Below are positions 16,701 through 23,468 of a stretch of 38,745 nt of DNA, in pieces. Both the position numbers and the translations under genes were made by a program. The notes under the pieces were generated by a model. The model did no database searches, was not told the DNA's origin, and worked only from the letters and a program-made list of their open reading frames with translations. Source of the stretch: Zoogloea sp. GTDB taxonomy: Bacteria; Pseudomonadota; Gammaproteobacteria; Burkholderiales; Rhodocyclaceae. The stretch spans positions 1 through 38,745 of the forward strand of contig JAFLDU010000011.1 of assembly GCA_017309145.1 (NCBI GenBank), read 5' to 3'. The stretch's first letter is position 1; the number at the start of each line of letters is the position of its first letter.

Positions 16701-17436
16701 CCAGGCTGTCGGCAAAGGGCTTGCTCGGATCGGCAAACGGGCTTGGCAGCTGGACCACCGGGCAGCCGCACAGGCGGGCCTCCATGGAGATGGAGGTGTT
16801 CTCGAAGCAGTACACGTGGGTGCTGCGCCGGAACAGGGCCGCCAGCTCTTCATGGGAGGCAGGGAAGGTCTTGGTGATGACGGTGCAGCGGGCGGCCAGC
16901 TCGGGATGGGCTTGGGCACCTTCGGTGTAGCGGCCGTAGTAGATGCAGGCGCCTTCGCGTGCTGCATCGTGGGGATTGTCCAGGTTGTTGAAGATGGAGG
17001 TGTCCACCGCTGGCATGTGGAGCACGCCCTCGTGGTGGGGCAGGGCGTCGGCCACTTCGGCATTGTGCAGCCAGTACAGGTCGTCGTTGCCGTAGTTGGG
17101 CTTTTCTCCCAGCAGACCCGGGCGGTTCAGGATGTAGCGGACCACCACGTCGCAATCGAGGGGGTTGGCGCCGACGATCTCGGGGTAGATGGCGATCGGG
17201 TTGAGCTTGGCGGCTTCGTGTTCCGCCCGGATCTCCGGGGTGAGCAGCGGTGCGTTCAGCAACGGGCTGCGCAGAGGGGTGTGGATGTAGGCTTCGAGAC
17301 CAAGCTGGTTGAGGCTGTCGCACAGCTGGTGCATCACCCGGATGCCCGAGGACTTGCGGTCGTAGCCAGGGGCCGCGATGTAGTAAGGGTGGCGCCGTTT
17401 GGCGTAGAGTCCCGGGGTGTGCCGGACGATGGGCAT
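13795..17436 (-). CDS. Large multi-domain glycosyltransferase
   Basis: This protein of about 1213 residues combines four transferase-like modules. An N-terminal GT-B-like half (to about 290) has an ENTSISMEARLCGCP motif of the GT4 type. A first GT2-like module (about 330-540) keeps YTDED as its only DxD-like motif and lacks a clear N-terminal nucleotide-binding strand. A complete GT2 module (about 585-820) reads VSIIIPTRDREEY and FLDND. A C-terminal GT4-like half (about 900-1213) ends with LRLLEYGAMGWPVICTD. The donor and acceptor are unknown. Its position between a sugar-modification operon and fliC suggests flagellin or surface-glycan glycosylation. The start is uncertain: ATG 17436 (MPIVRHTPG) is preferred, while TTG 17496 would add 20 residues and overlap the preceding gene. 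Confidence 0.85.
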   Translation of the reverse strand: MPIVRHTPGLYAKRRHPYYIAAPGYDRKSSGIRVMHQLCDSLNQLGLEAYIHTPLRSPLLNAPLLTPEIRAEHEAAKLNPIAIYPEIVGANPLDCDVVVRYILNRPGLLGEKPNYGNDDLYWLHNAEVADALPHHEGVLHMPAVDTSIFNNLDNPHDAAREGACIYYGRYTEGAQAHPELAARCTVITKTFPASHEELAALFRRSTHVYCFENTSISMEARLCGCPVVQLPSPFADPSKPFADSLGLSDALIASDDAQALAEARALLPGLTQKYKRLEQAYWEELERLVAKTQAIADSRPRAEKAHPKDDTDDRNYAIWRSRQTVQEIDAQVLAERMVLKWNQRPGIHLLMALQAGEENLLADTLDSLSPQLYPEWLLTVVTALPTPEGVADIPNLQWLSLRDEAHIGFVIDEMAAASPGTWLARIEPGLTLEPHALQVIADYINVRPGWSLIYTDEDTREPDGSYTQPLFKPDVNLDLLRAQSYFGSFVLIAKDAFLASGRYGNHTGAENYDLALRILDQAGEGAIGHISQVLAHLPRESRRGLQPEAEKAALAEHLNRQGLTAEVLDGALFGTRRVKYIWPDSPQVSIIIPTRDREEYLRPLIESLEERTSYPNCEILILDNDSTDPDTVDYLAALPQQGGRYPIRVLPSPGEFQWAQVANTGAAAARGDYLLFLDNDIHIVQEDWLDRLMALAQRPEIGITSPRLTYPGSGKVQDTGTLLGLRGTAGSAWNNDAEIDDPGYMGRALCDQNLSAANGSAMLVRRSVFEALQGFDAERFPLIHGALDLCLRASELGYKTVWTPYSTLVHYGSVSFLARQRKLEGRLADLQAGQHANEALLERWMPRLAHDPAYNRNLSLALPYKPDHISPIDWDINFHDRPRILAAPVPGGAGEYRLRAPLRMIGQAGLAHTMISEPPKAFTMRILSPIEIARAEPDVLILHQPLDDGQSDALETYARHFPDMRRVLTMDDLVTDLPKKHPMYRNGYKDGRQRLRRNLSFMDRLVVSTQPLADLCAGMIDDIRLMPNCLEWSLWSEVAPVRRLARRKPRVGWAGAQQHNGDLELIYPVVEALADEVDWIFMGMCPDPLKPFVRESHGFELDFRAYPKALARLDLDLAIAPLEIHAFNEAKSNLRLLEYGAMGWPVICTDIYPYQNAPVTRLPNDPDTWIRSIREQLAEPEALRRAGLALRQWVRDGYILESHTASWFAAYGP

Positions 17437-17482
17437 GGATGAAGTCTCGTTGTCTTCGATGGGGATGAAGGGTTCTGCCGGC

Positions 17483-18274
17483 TCAGTCGCCGTCAAGCAC
17501 GCTCAGGCCGCAGGTCCAGTACTCGGCGGCCTGACCCAGGTGGGGGCGCCGATTGAACGTGAGATTGTAGCCGTAGGCCTCGAAGTGATAGCCGACGCCA
17601 GGCTGTTCGCCGCCCAGGGCGCCCAGCCAGAGCAGCGGCGGGTAGGTGTCGTTGCGCAGCAGCAGGCCAGGGGCGCTGATCAGGGCGGCGCTGGTGTCCA
17701 CGCCGCCGGCCAGCAGGAAGTGCCGTGGGAGGGCTGCGACCTGCTCCAGCGCGGCCGGCACCGAATATTCAGAGAGGGCCGGGAAATAGATGCCCACCCG
17801 TTCCGCCTGGCCCATGGCCTCCACCAGGCTGGCATGGCGCGAGCCCGGCTGGATGTGCAGGCGGCCGTCCAGCCCTCCGACGTTGTGGTTGGTGAAGCGA
17901 TAGTCGGGGTAGGTCTCTTCGAAGGCGCGGCCCAGGGCGGGCAGGAAGCGTTCGTCCAGGATCCGGCCCATGTCGTCCACGGCCAGGCGCGGCAAGATGA
18001 AGGGGATGGCCACGCCGCGGGTGATGGCTGCGGTGACCGGGTCGGCCCGAAGGCGGGCCAGGATGGCTTCGGCCCGCGCGGCGAAGGCGGCGGCGTCCAT
18101 GGTGTCCCCGGCGCCCAGGTGGCGCAGCAGCCGGGCATGGCTGGCGCCGTAGTCGATCTCCGGTTGCTGGAGGGTGAAGTAGCGGCGGCTGCGCGGATGG
18201 GCCGGCGACTGCGCGGCGGTGGGCAGGCAGCGCCCGAAATCGTCAAACAGGAGTGCGTCGGAAACGGCGGCCAT
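17483..18274 (-). CDS. Unrecognised protein downstream of the radical SAM enzyme
   Basis: I do not recognise this 263-residue protein. It has no signal peptide, no membrane segment and no standard nucleotide-binding loop. Visible features are a His/Asn-rich stretch near residues 125-150 (FTNHNVGGLDGRLHIQPG) and a hydrophobic Gly-rich segment (RHFLLAGGVDTSAALI). The C-terminus is aromatic-rich (YHFEAYGYNLTFNRR ... AEYWTCGL). It starts 3 bp after the radical SAM stop and ends just before the large glycosyltransferase, so all three are probably co-translated. It could be a partner or next-step enzyme for the radical SAM protein or an accessory to the transferase. Neither is shown by the sequence. 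Confidence 0.8.
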   Translation of the reverse strand: MAAVSDALLFDDFGRCLPTAAQSPAHPRSRRYFTLQQPEIDYGASHARLLRHLGAGDTMDAAAFAARAEAILARLRADPVTAAITRGVAIPFILPRLAVDDMGRILDERFLPALGRAFEETYPDYRFTNHNVGGLDGRLHIQPGSRHASLVEAMGQAERVGIYFPALSEYSVPAALEQVAALPRHFLLAGGVDTSAALISAPGLLLRNDTYPPLLWLGALGGEQPGVGYHFEAYGYNLTFNRRPHLGQAAEYWTCGLSVLDGD

Positions 18275-18277
18275 GGT

Positions 18278-19390
18278 TCAGTCGTCCAGCAGAGAGTCGT
18301 TGTCGGAGAAGCCCTGGCCCCACGGCAGGGGCAGATGGACGGCGCCCTTGGTTTTCTCCGTGTGGATCTTGATGAACTTCGGGTCCTCGCCGATCAGGCA
18401 GTCGGGGCGGTGCGGGCCCAGCCAGGGGTTGCGCATGCCGCGGGCCAGGATGTCCTTGAGGGAGGTGTCGCGCAGGTTGCCGAGGGAGAAGTCGATGTAG
18501 GGGCAGGGGGTGATCTCGGCGGTGGAGGTCACCGTGATGATGCCCTTGACCGTAATGCAGCCCTTGTACGAGCCGTAGGAGGGCGTCATGTGGGTGAACA
18601 CCGGGTAGTCCTTCTCCAGCTCGCGCACGATGTCCGCGTCTTCCTTGGTGATCACGAACTCCGGGTGCTCGGTGCACGAGCCGGTGGGCTTGGCATACGA
18701 GACATACAGGCCGATGCCCTTCTGCTTGGCGAACTCGCACATGGAGCGGAACTCGTCGGTCTTGCCCCGGCCGCGCACCAGCACGGTGGACAGGATCAGG
18801 TTGAGCCCGGCTTCCAGGGACGCATCAATGGCGCGCATGACCCGCTTGTAGGAGCCGGGTTTGTTGCGGAAGGCGTCATGTTCGGCCTCGATCATGCTGT
18901 CTAGGGAGATCTGGACCTTCTCGACGCCGATGGCCTTGAGGTGCTTGGCCCGTTCCAGGTCGAGGAACCAGCCGTTGGTGTCGGTGATGATGTAATGGCG
19001 TTCCGGGTCGATGGCTTCCACCACCGCGTCGAAGTCCTTCATCACCAGCGGCTCGCCGCCGGTGATGACGAAGCGGGCGAGGCCCAGCTCGTCGGCTTCG
19101 CGGGACAGGCGGCGGATGTCGTCCAGGTCGATCTTGCGGCGCTCGTCCTTGATCTTGAAGACCTTCTCCAGGTGCCGGTCCATGTAGTACTCGGCCGAGC
19201 AGTGGGTGCACTGGAAGTTGCACAGGTAGCTCTTCTCAAGCCGGATGATGGGGCTGATCTCGCCGCGCTCTTCCATTGCGGCGATGTTGCGGAGTTTCTC
19301 GGCAATGTAGGGCTTGCGGGCGGCGAGGTCGTTGCGCTTGGCGGATTCGCTCGCGGTCAGGCCGCTGGCCTCGGCTTCGATGAGGGTCAT
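18278..19390 (-). CDS. Radical SAM protein with SPASM-like C-terminus
   Basis: This 370-residue protein has the radical SAM signature CNFQCTHC (Cys57, Cys61, Cys64) that binds the catalytic 4Fe-4S cluster. TGGEPL follows as the SAM-contacting motif. The C-terminal third has spaced cysteines (KGCITVKG, ITPCPYIDFSLGNLRDTSL, RPDCLIGE) resembling a SPASM or Twitch auxiliary-cluster region. Relatives act on peptides, cofactors or sugars; the substrate here cannot be read. GAGG six bases before the ATG is a clear ribosome-binding site. It follows the FkbM gene by 15 bp and precedes an unrecognised gene by 3 bp, so it sits inside a surface-modification operon. Confidence 0.88.
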   Translation of the reverse strand: MTLIEAEASGLTASESAKRNDLAARKPYIAEKLRNIAAMEERGEISPIIRLEKSYLCNFQCTHCSAEYYMDRHLEKVFKIKDERRKIDLDDIRRLSREADELGLARFVITGGEPLVMKDFDAVVEAIDPERHYIITDTNGWFLDLERAKHLKAIGVEKVQISLDSMIEAEHDAFRNKPGSYKRVMRAIDASLEAGLNLILSTVLVRGRGKTDEFRSMCEFAKQKGIGLYVSYAKPTGSCTEHPEFVITKEDADIVRELEKDYPVFTHMTPSYGSYKGCITVKGIITVTSTAEITPCPYIDFSLGNLRDTSLKDILARGMRNPWLGPHRPDCLIGEDPKFIKIHTEKTKGAVHLPLPWGQGFSDNDSLLDD

Positions 19391-19405
19391 GATGTGCCTC
19401 GCTGT

Positions 19406-20335
19406 TCAGAGGCGAGCCAACTGCTGGATGAGCGCGTTGTGCTTGCCGTCGCAGGTGAATAGGAAGTTGGTCGCCACCGTCGCGTCGGTGATGCCGGAGC
19501 ATTCGCGGATCCCTTGCGCTTCGATGGACCAGGCCCGGTAACCGAGATCGTGCATGATCCCGATGACCTCGTTGGGGTGATAGCCGAAATTGGCGCTCCA
19601 TTTGCGGAGCAGCTCAAGGAAGACCACCGGCCGGCATTCCCGCAGCGTTGCCAGGCCGCCCTTGACGACGGACAGCTCGCCGCCTTCGACGTCGCACTTG
19701 ATCAGGTCGGGGCGCAAGTCGTGGCGGCGGCAGTAGTGGTCGAGGGTGGTGCAGCGGATCTCTTCGCGCTGCACGCCGGCAAAGCCGCGGTTGTCGCGGA
19801 CCGAGGTGGCGCCGGTCTCGGCCGGGTGGAAATACAGGGTGTCGGTGCCTTCCTGGTCCTGCAGGGCGAGCCTCTCGGTGACCACCGAGTCGATGCCGTT
19901 CAGGGCGAGGTTGGCCAGCAGGCGTTCATGGATCCGTGCCGCCGGCTCGAAGGCATGGATGCGGGCCTGGGGGGCCACGCGGGAGAAGTGCAGGCTGTAC
20001 CAGCCGATGTTGGCGCCCACGTCGAGGATCACCCGGGACTCACGGGCCGCCGCCAGCAGGGCCTTGCGCTCCATCGGCTCGGCGTCGCCGAAGGCGAGCA
20101 TGCCGGTGACCAGGGAGTTGGCCTCTTCCGGGTGGAGCAGCAGTTCCAGGCCATGGTCTGCGGTGCGGATGCGCAGGCCGTCGGTGCCGATCACGATCTC
20201 CTTGATCTGGGTGCCCTGCAGGGCTTCCTGGAACTCGACCAGGGTGCGCAGCTGCCCATACACAGCCCCGAGGAAATAGGGCTTGGGCAGGGTGCCGGCC
20301 TGGTGGGCTGCTCTGAACTGGACGATGGTGGTCAC
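19406..20335 (-). CDS. FkbM-family methyltransferase
   Basis: This 309-residue SAM-dependent O-methyltransferase has motif I VILDVGANIGWYSLHFS near residues 101-117. IHAFEPAA follows, then the family block RCTTLDHYCRRHDLRPDLIKCDVEGGE. FkbM members methylate hydroxyls on polyketides and sugars and are frequent in polysaccharide and flagellar glycan loci. An N-terminal region of about 95 residues precedes the fold and is not assigned. The start is GTG 20335 (MTTIVQF), with GGAG ten bases upstream. It is the first gene of the leftward operon that ends at the terminator before fliC. The substrate is unknown. Confidence 0.88.
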   Translation of the reverse strand: MTTIVQFRAAHQAGTLPKPYFLGAVYGQLRTLVEFQEALQGTQIKEIVIGTDGLRIRTADHGLELLLHPEEANSLVTGMLAFGDAEPMERKALLAAARESRVILDVGANIGWYSLHFSRVAPQARIHAFEPAARIHERLLANLALNGIDSVVTERLALQDQEGTDTLYFHPAETGATSVRDNRGFAGVQREEIRCTTLDHYCRRHDLRPDLIKCDVEGGELSVVKGGLATLRECRPVVFLELLRKWSANFGYHPNEVIGIMHDLGYRAWSIEAQGIRECSGITDATVATNFLFTCDGKHNALIQQLARL

Positions 20336-20363
20336 AGGAAAATGCTCCGGTCAATTCTTCGCC

Positions 20364-20380
20364 CGCCGGCGGGGCCGGCG
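20364..20380 (-). repeat. GC hairpin in the FkbM leader
   Basis: CGCCGGC (20364-20370) and GCCGGCG (20374-20380) form a perfect 7-bp stem with a 3-nt loop, 28 bp before the GTG start of the FkbM gene. It would be stable in the leader RNA and could affect translation. Confidence 0.5.
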
Positions 20381-20468
20381 ACAGCACTGGGTTTGCAAAT
20401 CATGGCCTTGGAACGTGAGGCTTATATGTCTGGAAGTTCTCGCAATAGCGGCACAAAACCTGCTGCCT

Positions 20469-20529
20469 TGAGGGGTAGGGGCAAAAAGGTCTTCTGGGCT
20501 TCACACATTGTAGGGTGTGAGGCCCCTCA
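20469..20529. repeat. Nested inverted repeats
   Basis: TGAGGGG (20469-20475) and CCCCTCA (20523-20529) bracket an inner pair TCACAC (20501-20506) and GTGTGA (20515-20520). Both pairs are perfect. No T-tract follows. This could be regulatory structure or the remnant of an insertion boundary. Confidence 0.45.
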
Positions 20530-20672
20530 GTGGTTTCCCGGGGCACGGAACGTCGTGCTTTGAGCTGTGGTATCGTCCTGATGAATTATTCGCCGGAATA
20601 GCAACAAAGGCCTCTTGAGGCTATCTTGCTCGAATCATCGCACTCACTTCCTCCATCCTCATCACGCCCTCC

Positions 20673-21722
20673 ATGTTTGATCCTTGCCATCCCATCGTGC
20701 GCGAGGATATCGCGGCGATTCTCGATTTGCCCCTGCCATGGGAGCGTCTGGCCGGACGTCACGTTTACCTGACTGGTGGGAGTGGCATGCTTGGTGGGTA
20801 TCTGGCGCTGGTTGTCGTCGGTCTCGGTGGGCGGCTCGCCGACCCTCCGCGCCTAAGCCTGCTGGTCCGCGACCGGGAGCGCCTATTGGCGCGTCTCGGC
20901 GCGGCCCTTGACCCGCAGCGCTGTATCGTGCTCGAGGGGGGGCTCAATGCGCCACCGGAGTCGCCCTTCGGTCTGCCTGACGTGGTGATCCATGCTGCCA
21001 GCCCGGCCTCGCCGCGCAACTATGCCATCGACCCGGTGGGGGTGATCCGGGCCAATGCGCTGGGAACCCTAAACCTCTTGGACCGCTTTGCCCGGGAGCG
21101 GCCAATTGCGTTCCTCATGCTGGGGTCGGCGGTCTACGGCTCCACCGAGAATGAGGGGGCGGTGCATGAAGAGAGCTTCGGTGCGGTGCCCACGCTGGAT
21201 CCCCGCAACTGCTACATCGAAAGCAAGCGCATGGCCGAGACCCTGCTTGCCAGTTGGCGTGCGCAGTACGGCCTCGAGTTTGGCATCGGGCGTATCTTTC
21301 ATACCTTTGGGCCAGGGCTTAACCTGGATGATGGGCGGATTTTTTCGGACGTGCTGCGCGCCGTATTGCACGGCCAACCCATTATGTTGACCAGCGACGG
21401 CAGTGCCCTGCGGGCATTTTGCTACTTGGCAGACACAGTCGCTGGCTTGTTTCACATCCTGCTCAAGGGCGATGGCGCGAGTGCCTACAACGTTGGCAAT
21501 GCCGCCAACGAAATGTCGATTCGCGACTTTGCCTCGCTGGCGGCCGAACTGGGGGATCCCCCATTGCCGCTTCAATTCGGTGAACCCGACATGGGCGCCT
21601 ATCTTCCGGCCAAGACGTCGAGAGGGCTGCCTGACACGCTCCGCCTGCAGGCCTTGGGATGGCTGCCGAGCAGGGGGGTAGCGGAAGCCTTGCGGCGGAC
21701 CTACCAAAGCCTGCGGCCATGA
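20673..21722 (+). CDS. NAD-dependent sugar epimerase/dehydratase
   Basis: This 349-residue protein is an extended short-chain dehydrogenase acting on nucleotide sugars. It has the Rossmann loop TGGSGMLGG (about 34-42) and VIHAASPASPRNY. LGSAVYG and the catalytic pair Tyr181-Lys185 in YIESK follow. It resembles UDP-glucuronate decarboxylases and dTDP-glucose-type dehydratases, but the exact reaction and sugar are not clear. It is the only rightward gene of the sugar region, and its base composition is less GC-rich than the flanking operons, which hints at separate acquisition. It converges with the glycosyltransferase gene across 25 bp. A ketoreductase step in the neighbouring CDP-sugar pathway is possible. 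Confidence 0.87.
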   Translation: MFDPCHPIVREDIAAILDLPLPWERLAGRHVYLTGGSGMLGGYLALVVVGLGGRLADPPRLSLLVRDRERLLARLGAALDPQRCIVLEGGLNAPPESPFGLPDVVIHAASPASPRNYAIDPVGVIRANALGTLNLLDRFARERPIAFLMLGSAVYGSTENEGAVHEESFGAVPTLDPRNCYIESKRMAETLLASWRAQYGLEFGIGRIFHTFGPGLNLDDGRIFSDVLRAVLHGQPIMLTSDGSALRAFCYLADTVAGLFHILLKGDGASAYNVGNAANEMSIRDFASLAAELGDPPLPLQFGEPDMGAYLPAKTSRGLPDTLRLQALGWLPSRGVAEALRRTYQSLRP

Positions 21723-21747
21723 CCTCGGTCGAATCCGATCCCGCTGT

Positions 21748-22815
21748 TTAGCGGCGATAGTTGCTGACCAGCTTCTCTGGGTCAGCCGGCAGGGTGGCCA
21801 GAATGCTCCGAAGGGATGCCAGGTTGGCGGGCGTTTCGAGCATAAAGCGGTTGTAATGCTCATTGGAGTCGAAGATGTACTTGTTCAGGCCGTGATACAC
21901 CGCACTCAGGAAGGTCTTGCGGATGGGGGCGATTTCCGGGCCTGTCTCAAAGCTGTTGACCATGTCCACCGCTGTCTTGACCAGGCCATTGTTGGTGAGC
22001 AGCCGACCTACTTGATTGACTTTGACCGCGTAGCGGGTGACGTCGTCGAATAAATCGTGGTCATCGTAGATGTAGTCGTAAGTCCGGATGGCCTCCTGGA
22101 TCAGACGTTTCTGCCCGGATGCTGTCTTGCGCAGGCTGGCGTCATGAACCCGATACAGCCCGAGGGCCTCGTTGACCACGTAGGCTGGGCCAACGGTGGC
22201 AAGCCGGATCCACATGTAGTGATCCAGGAAGCCCCCGCGGGGGGCCACCGCATCGTCGCTGCGAAAGCGTTCGATGTGGCGCTCAAAGCCGCCCACCTTG
22301 TTGAAGTGGCTTCTGCGGAAGATGGCAAAAGATTGGATGATCCAGTTGGTGAAGCAAAGGTAGTCAATGAGCTGATGTACCCCCGTGCTCAGGTCGGGCC
22401 GAAACTGTCCGACATCGCCTGTCTCGACTCCATCGATGTAGCGGGAGAAGAGGCTGTAGGCATAAGCGCATCCGGGGTGCAGTGCCAGCCCTTCGACCAG
22501 TACCTTTTGGATGAAATCGGGTTTGAGCAGATCATCGGCATGGAGCTGGAGCACGTATTCTCCCGACAGCATCCCGTAGGCTCGGTTTGCTGAATGGGTA
22601 TGACCCAGGTTCTTCTCGTTGCGATGGAAGCGGAAGCGGGCATCCCGCTCGGCCCATTGCCGCCCAATCTCTGCAGTGGAGTCCTGGGATGCATTGTCGA
22701 TCACCAGAACCTGGAAAGACTCGTGGGTCTGCTGGGCGACCGACCGGAGACATTCGTCCAGGTGGTCAGCGCTGTTGTAGGCTGTGACGATAATGTCGAG
22801 AGAAGTGTTTTCCAT
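21748..22815 (-). CDS. Family 2 glycosyltransferase
   Basis: This protein of about 355 residues has a GT-A fold transferase domain at its N-terminus. It shows LDIIVTAYNSADHLDECL, VLVIDNASQDST and the DxD-type LQLHADDLLKPDF. The C-terminal 130 residues are helical with no assigned domain. The start is ambiguous. ATG 22815 (MENTSLD) begins right at the fold. ATG 22932 forms an ATGA overlap with the Nudix stop but adds a 39-residue Pro-rich extension without a domain. It is the last gene of the CDP-sugar operon and probably transfers a sugar to a surface glycan. Donor and acceptor are unknown. Confidence 0.87.
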   Translation of the reverse strand: MENTSLDIIVTAYNSADHLDECLRSVAQQTHESFQVLVIDNASQDSTAEIGRQWAERDARFRFHRNEKNLGHTHSANRAYGMLSGEYVLQLHADDLLKPDFIQKVLVEGLALHPGCAYAYSLFSRYIDGVETGDVGQFRPDLSTGVHQLIDYLCFTNWIIQSFAIFRRSHFNKVGGFERHIERFRSDDAVAPRGGFLDHYMWIRLATVGPAYVVNEALGLYRVHDASLRKTASGQKRLIQEAIRTYDYIYDDHDLFDDVTRYAVKVNQVGRLLTNNGLVKTAVDMVNSFETGPEIAPIRKTFLSAVYHGLNKYIFDSNEHYNRFMLETPANLASLRSILATLPADPEKLVSNYRR

Positions 22816-22928
22816 GGAAGTCCCAGCAGTGGTCGGGGCAGGCAGGGTGCCGTGAGTGAGCAAGAAGAGGCGTGTTGGATGAGATGGTTGGGGGGCGTTT
22901 TCTCCCGGGGGGTAAGCCGGGGCGGTAA

Positions 22929-23468
22929 TCATCTAGCGGTGTAGCGGCTGCGGTTGATGTCCGGGATGTAGATGCGCTGCTGGGCGATCAGGTTGTCAGG
23001 CGCGCGTTCGTGCCAGGCCCAGTCCCCGTTGCGCGGTGCCTCGGGCGCGAAGCGCCGGCTCGCGTCCAGCGACGAGGTCAGGCGGCAGGCGTACAGCAGC
23101 GAGATGAAATGGCCGCGGACGTCCCGCTGGGGGTTGGTGATCTCATGCAGACCGATGGGGCTGTCGCCGGCGCTCACCGTGGCGCCCAGTTCGCCGGCGG
23201 CCACGGCGGCGATGCGGCTGGCGGCGCTTTCCTTGAAACGGATGATGCCGCCCGGGATGTGCCAGCCCGGGCCGTAGAAGCGGTCGTGGCGCCAGGTGAG
23301 GAGGGTGCGTCCGGCTTCGTCCTGGATCAGCAGGTCCACGTTGATCATCGGGGTGAGGCTGCTGGCCAGCAGGAAGACTTCCTCGGGCAGGCCGCGGGTG
23401 GCCGAGCCCACCGCCTCGCGGATCGTCGCGATGGCGGCCTGCAGGGCGTCGGGGGCGATGTTGTTCAT
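22929..23468 (-). CDS. Nudix hydrolase, GDP-mannose mannosyl hydrolase-like
   Basis: This 179-residue protein matches the Gmm branch of Nudix hydrolases, which cleave nucleotide sugars with release of the sugar. It shows MINVDLLIQDEAGRTLLTWR, GPGWHIPGGIIRFKES and a C-terminal HEITNPQRDVRGHFISLLY. The Nudix box keeps its first Gly and Glu but reads AVAAGELG where REUxEExG is expected. Gmm enzymes are known to have a divergent box, so activity is not excluded. The ATG at 23468 overlaps the methyltransferase stop (ATGA). In a CDP-sugar operon the substrate may be a CDP- or GDP-sugar, possibly removing a side product. Confidence 0.83.
   Translation of the reverse strand: MNNIAPDALQAAIATIREAVGSATRGLPEEVFLLASSLTPMINVDLLIQDEAGRTLLTWRHDRFYGPGWHIPGGIIRFKESAASRIAAVAAGELGATVSAGDSPIGLHEITNPQRDVRGHFISLLYACRLTSSLDASRRFAPEAPRNGDWAWHERAPDNLIAQQRIYIPDINRSRYTAR

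Larger units (their letters stand above)
20336..20672. other. Divergent intergenic region
   Basis: These 337 bp separate the leftward FkbM operon from the rightward epimerase gene and must hold promoters for both. They are less GC-rich than the flanks. I see three inverted repeats (at 20364, 20469 and 20501) but no confident promoter. TTGAGC and AATTAT, about 18 bp apart near 20560-20590, are a weak rightward candidate. No coding frame with a family match was found. Confidence 0.6.

Noticed and set aside
14062-17442. 1126-codon open frame on the plus strand
   Set aside because: It lies antisense to the large glycosyltransferase, which has recognisable domains throughout. Its Gly/Val/Gln/His-rich translation is typical of the antisense frame in high-GC DNA and shows no domain.
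17437-17496. TTG start at 17496 for the large glycosyltransferase
   Set aside because: It would allow overlap with the preceding gene, but there is no ribosome-binding site and the added 20 residues look unstructured. It is kept only as an alternative.
20392-20407. Possible sigma-54 promoter upstream of the FkbM gene
   Set aside because: The GG and GC elements are nine bases apart instead of the strict ten, and no enhancer site was seen.
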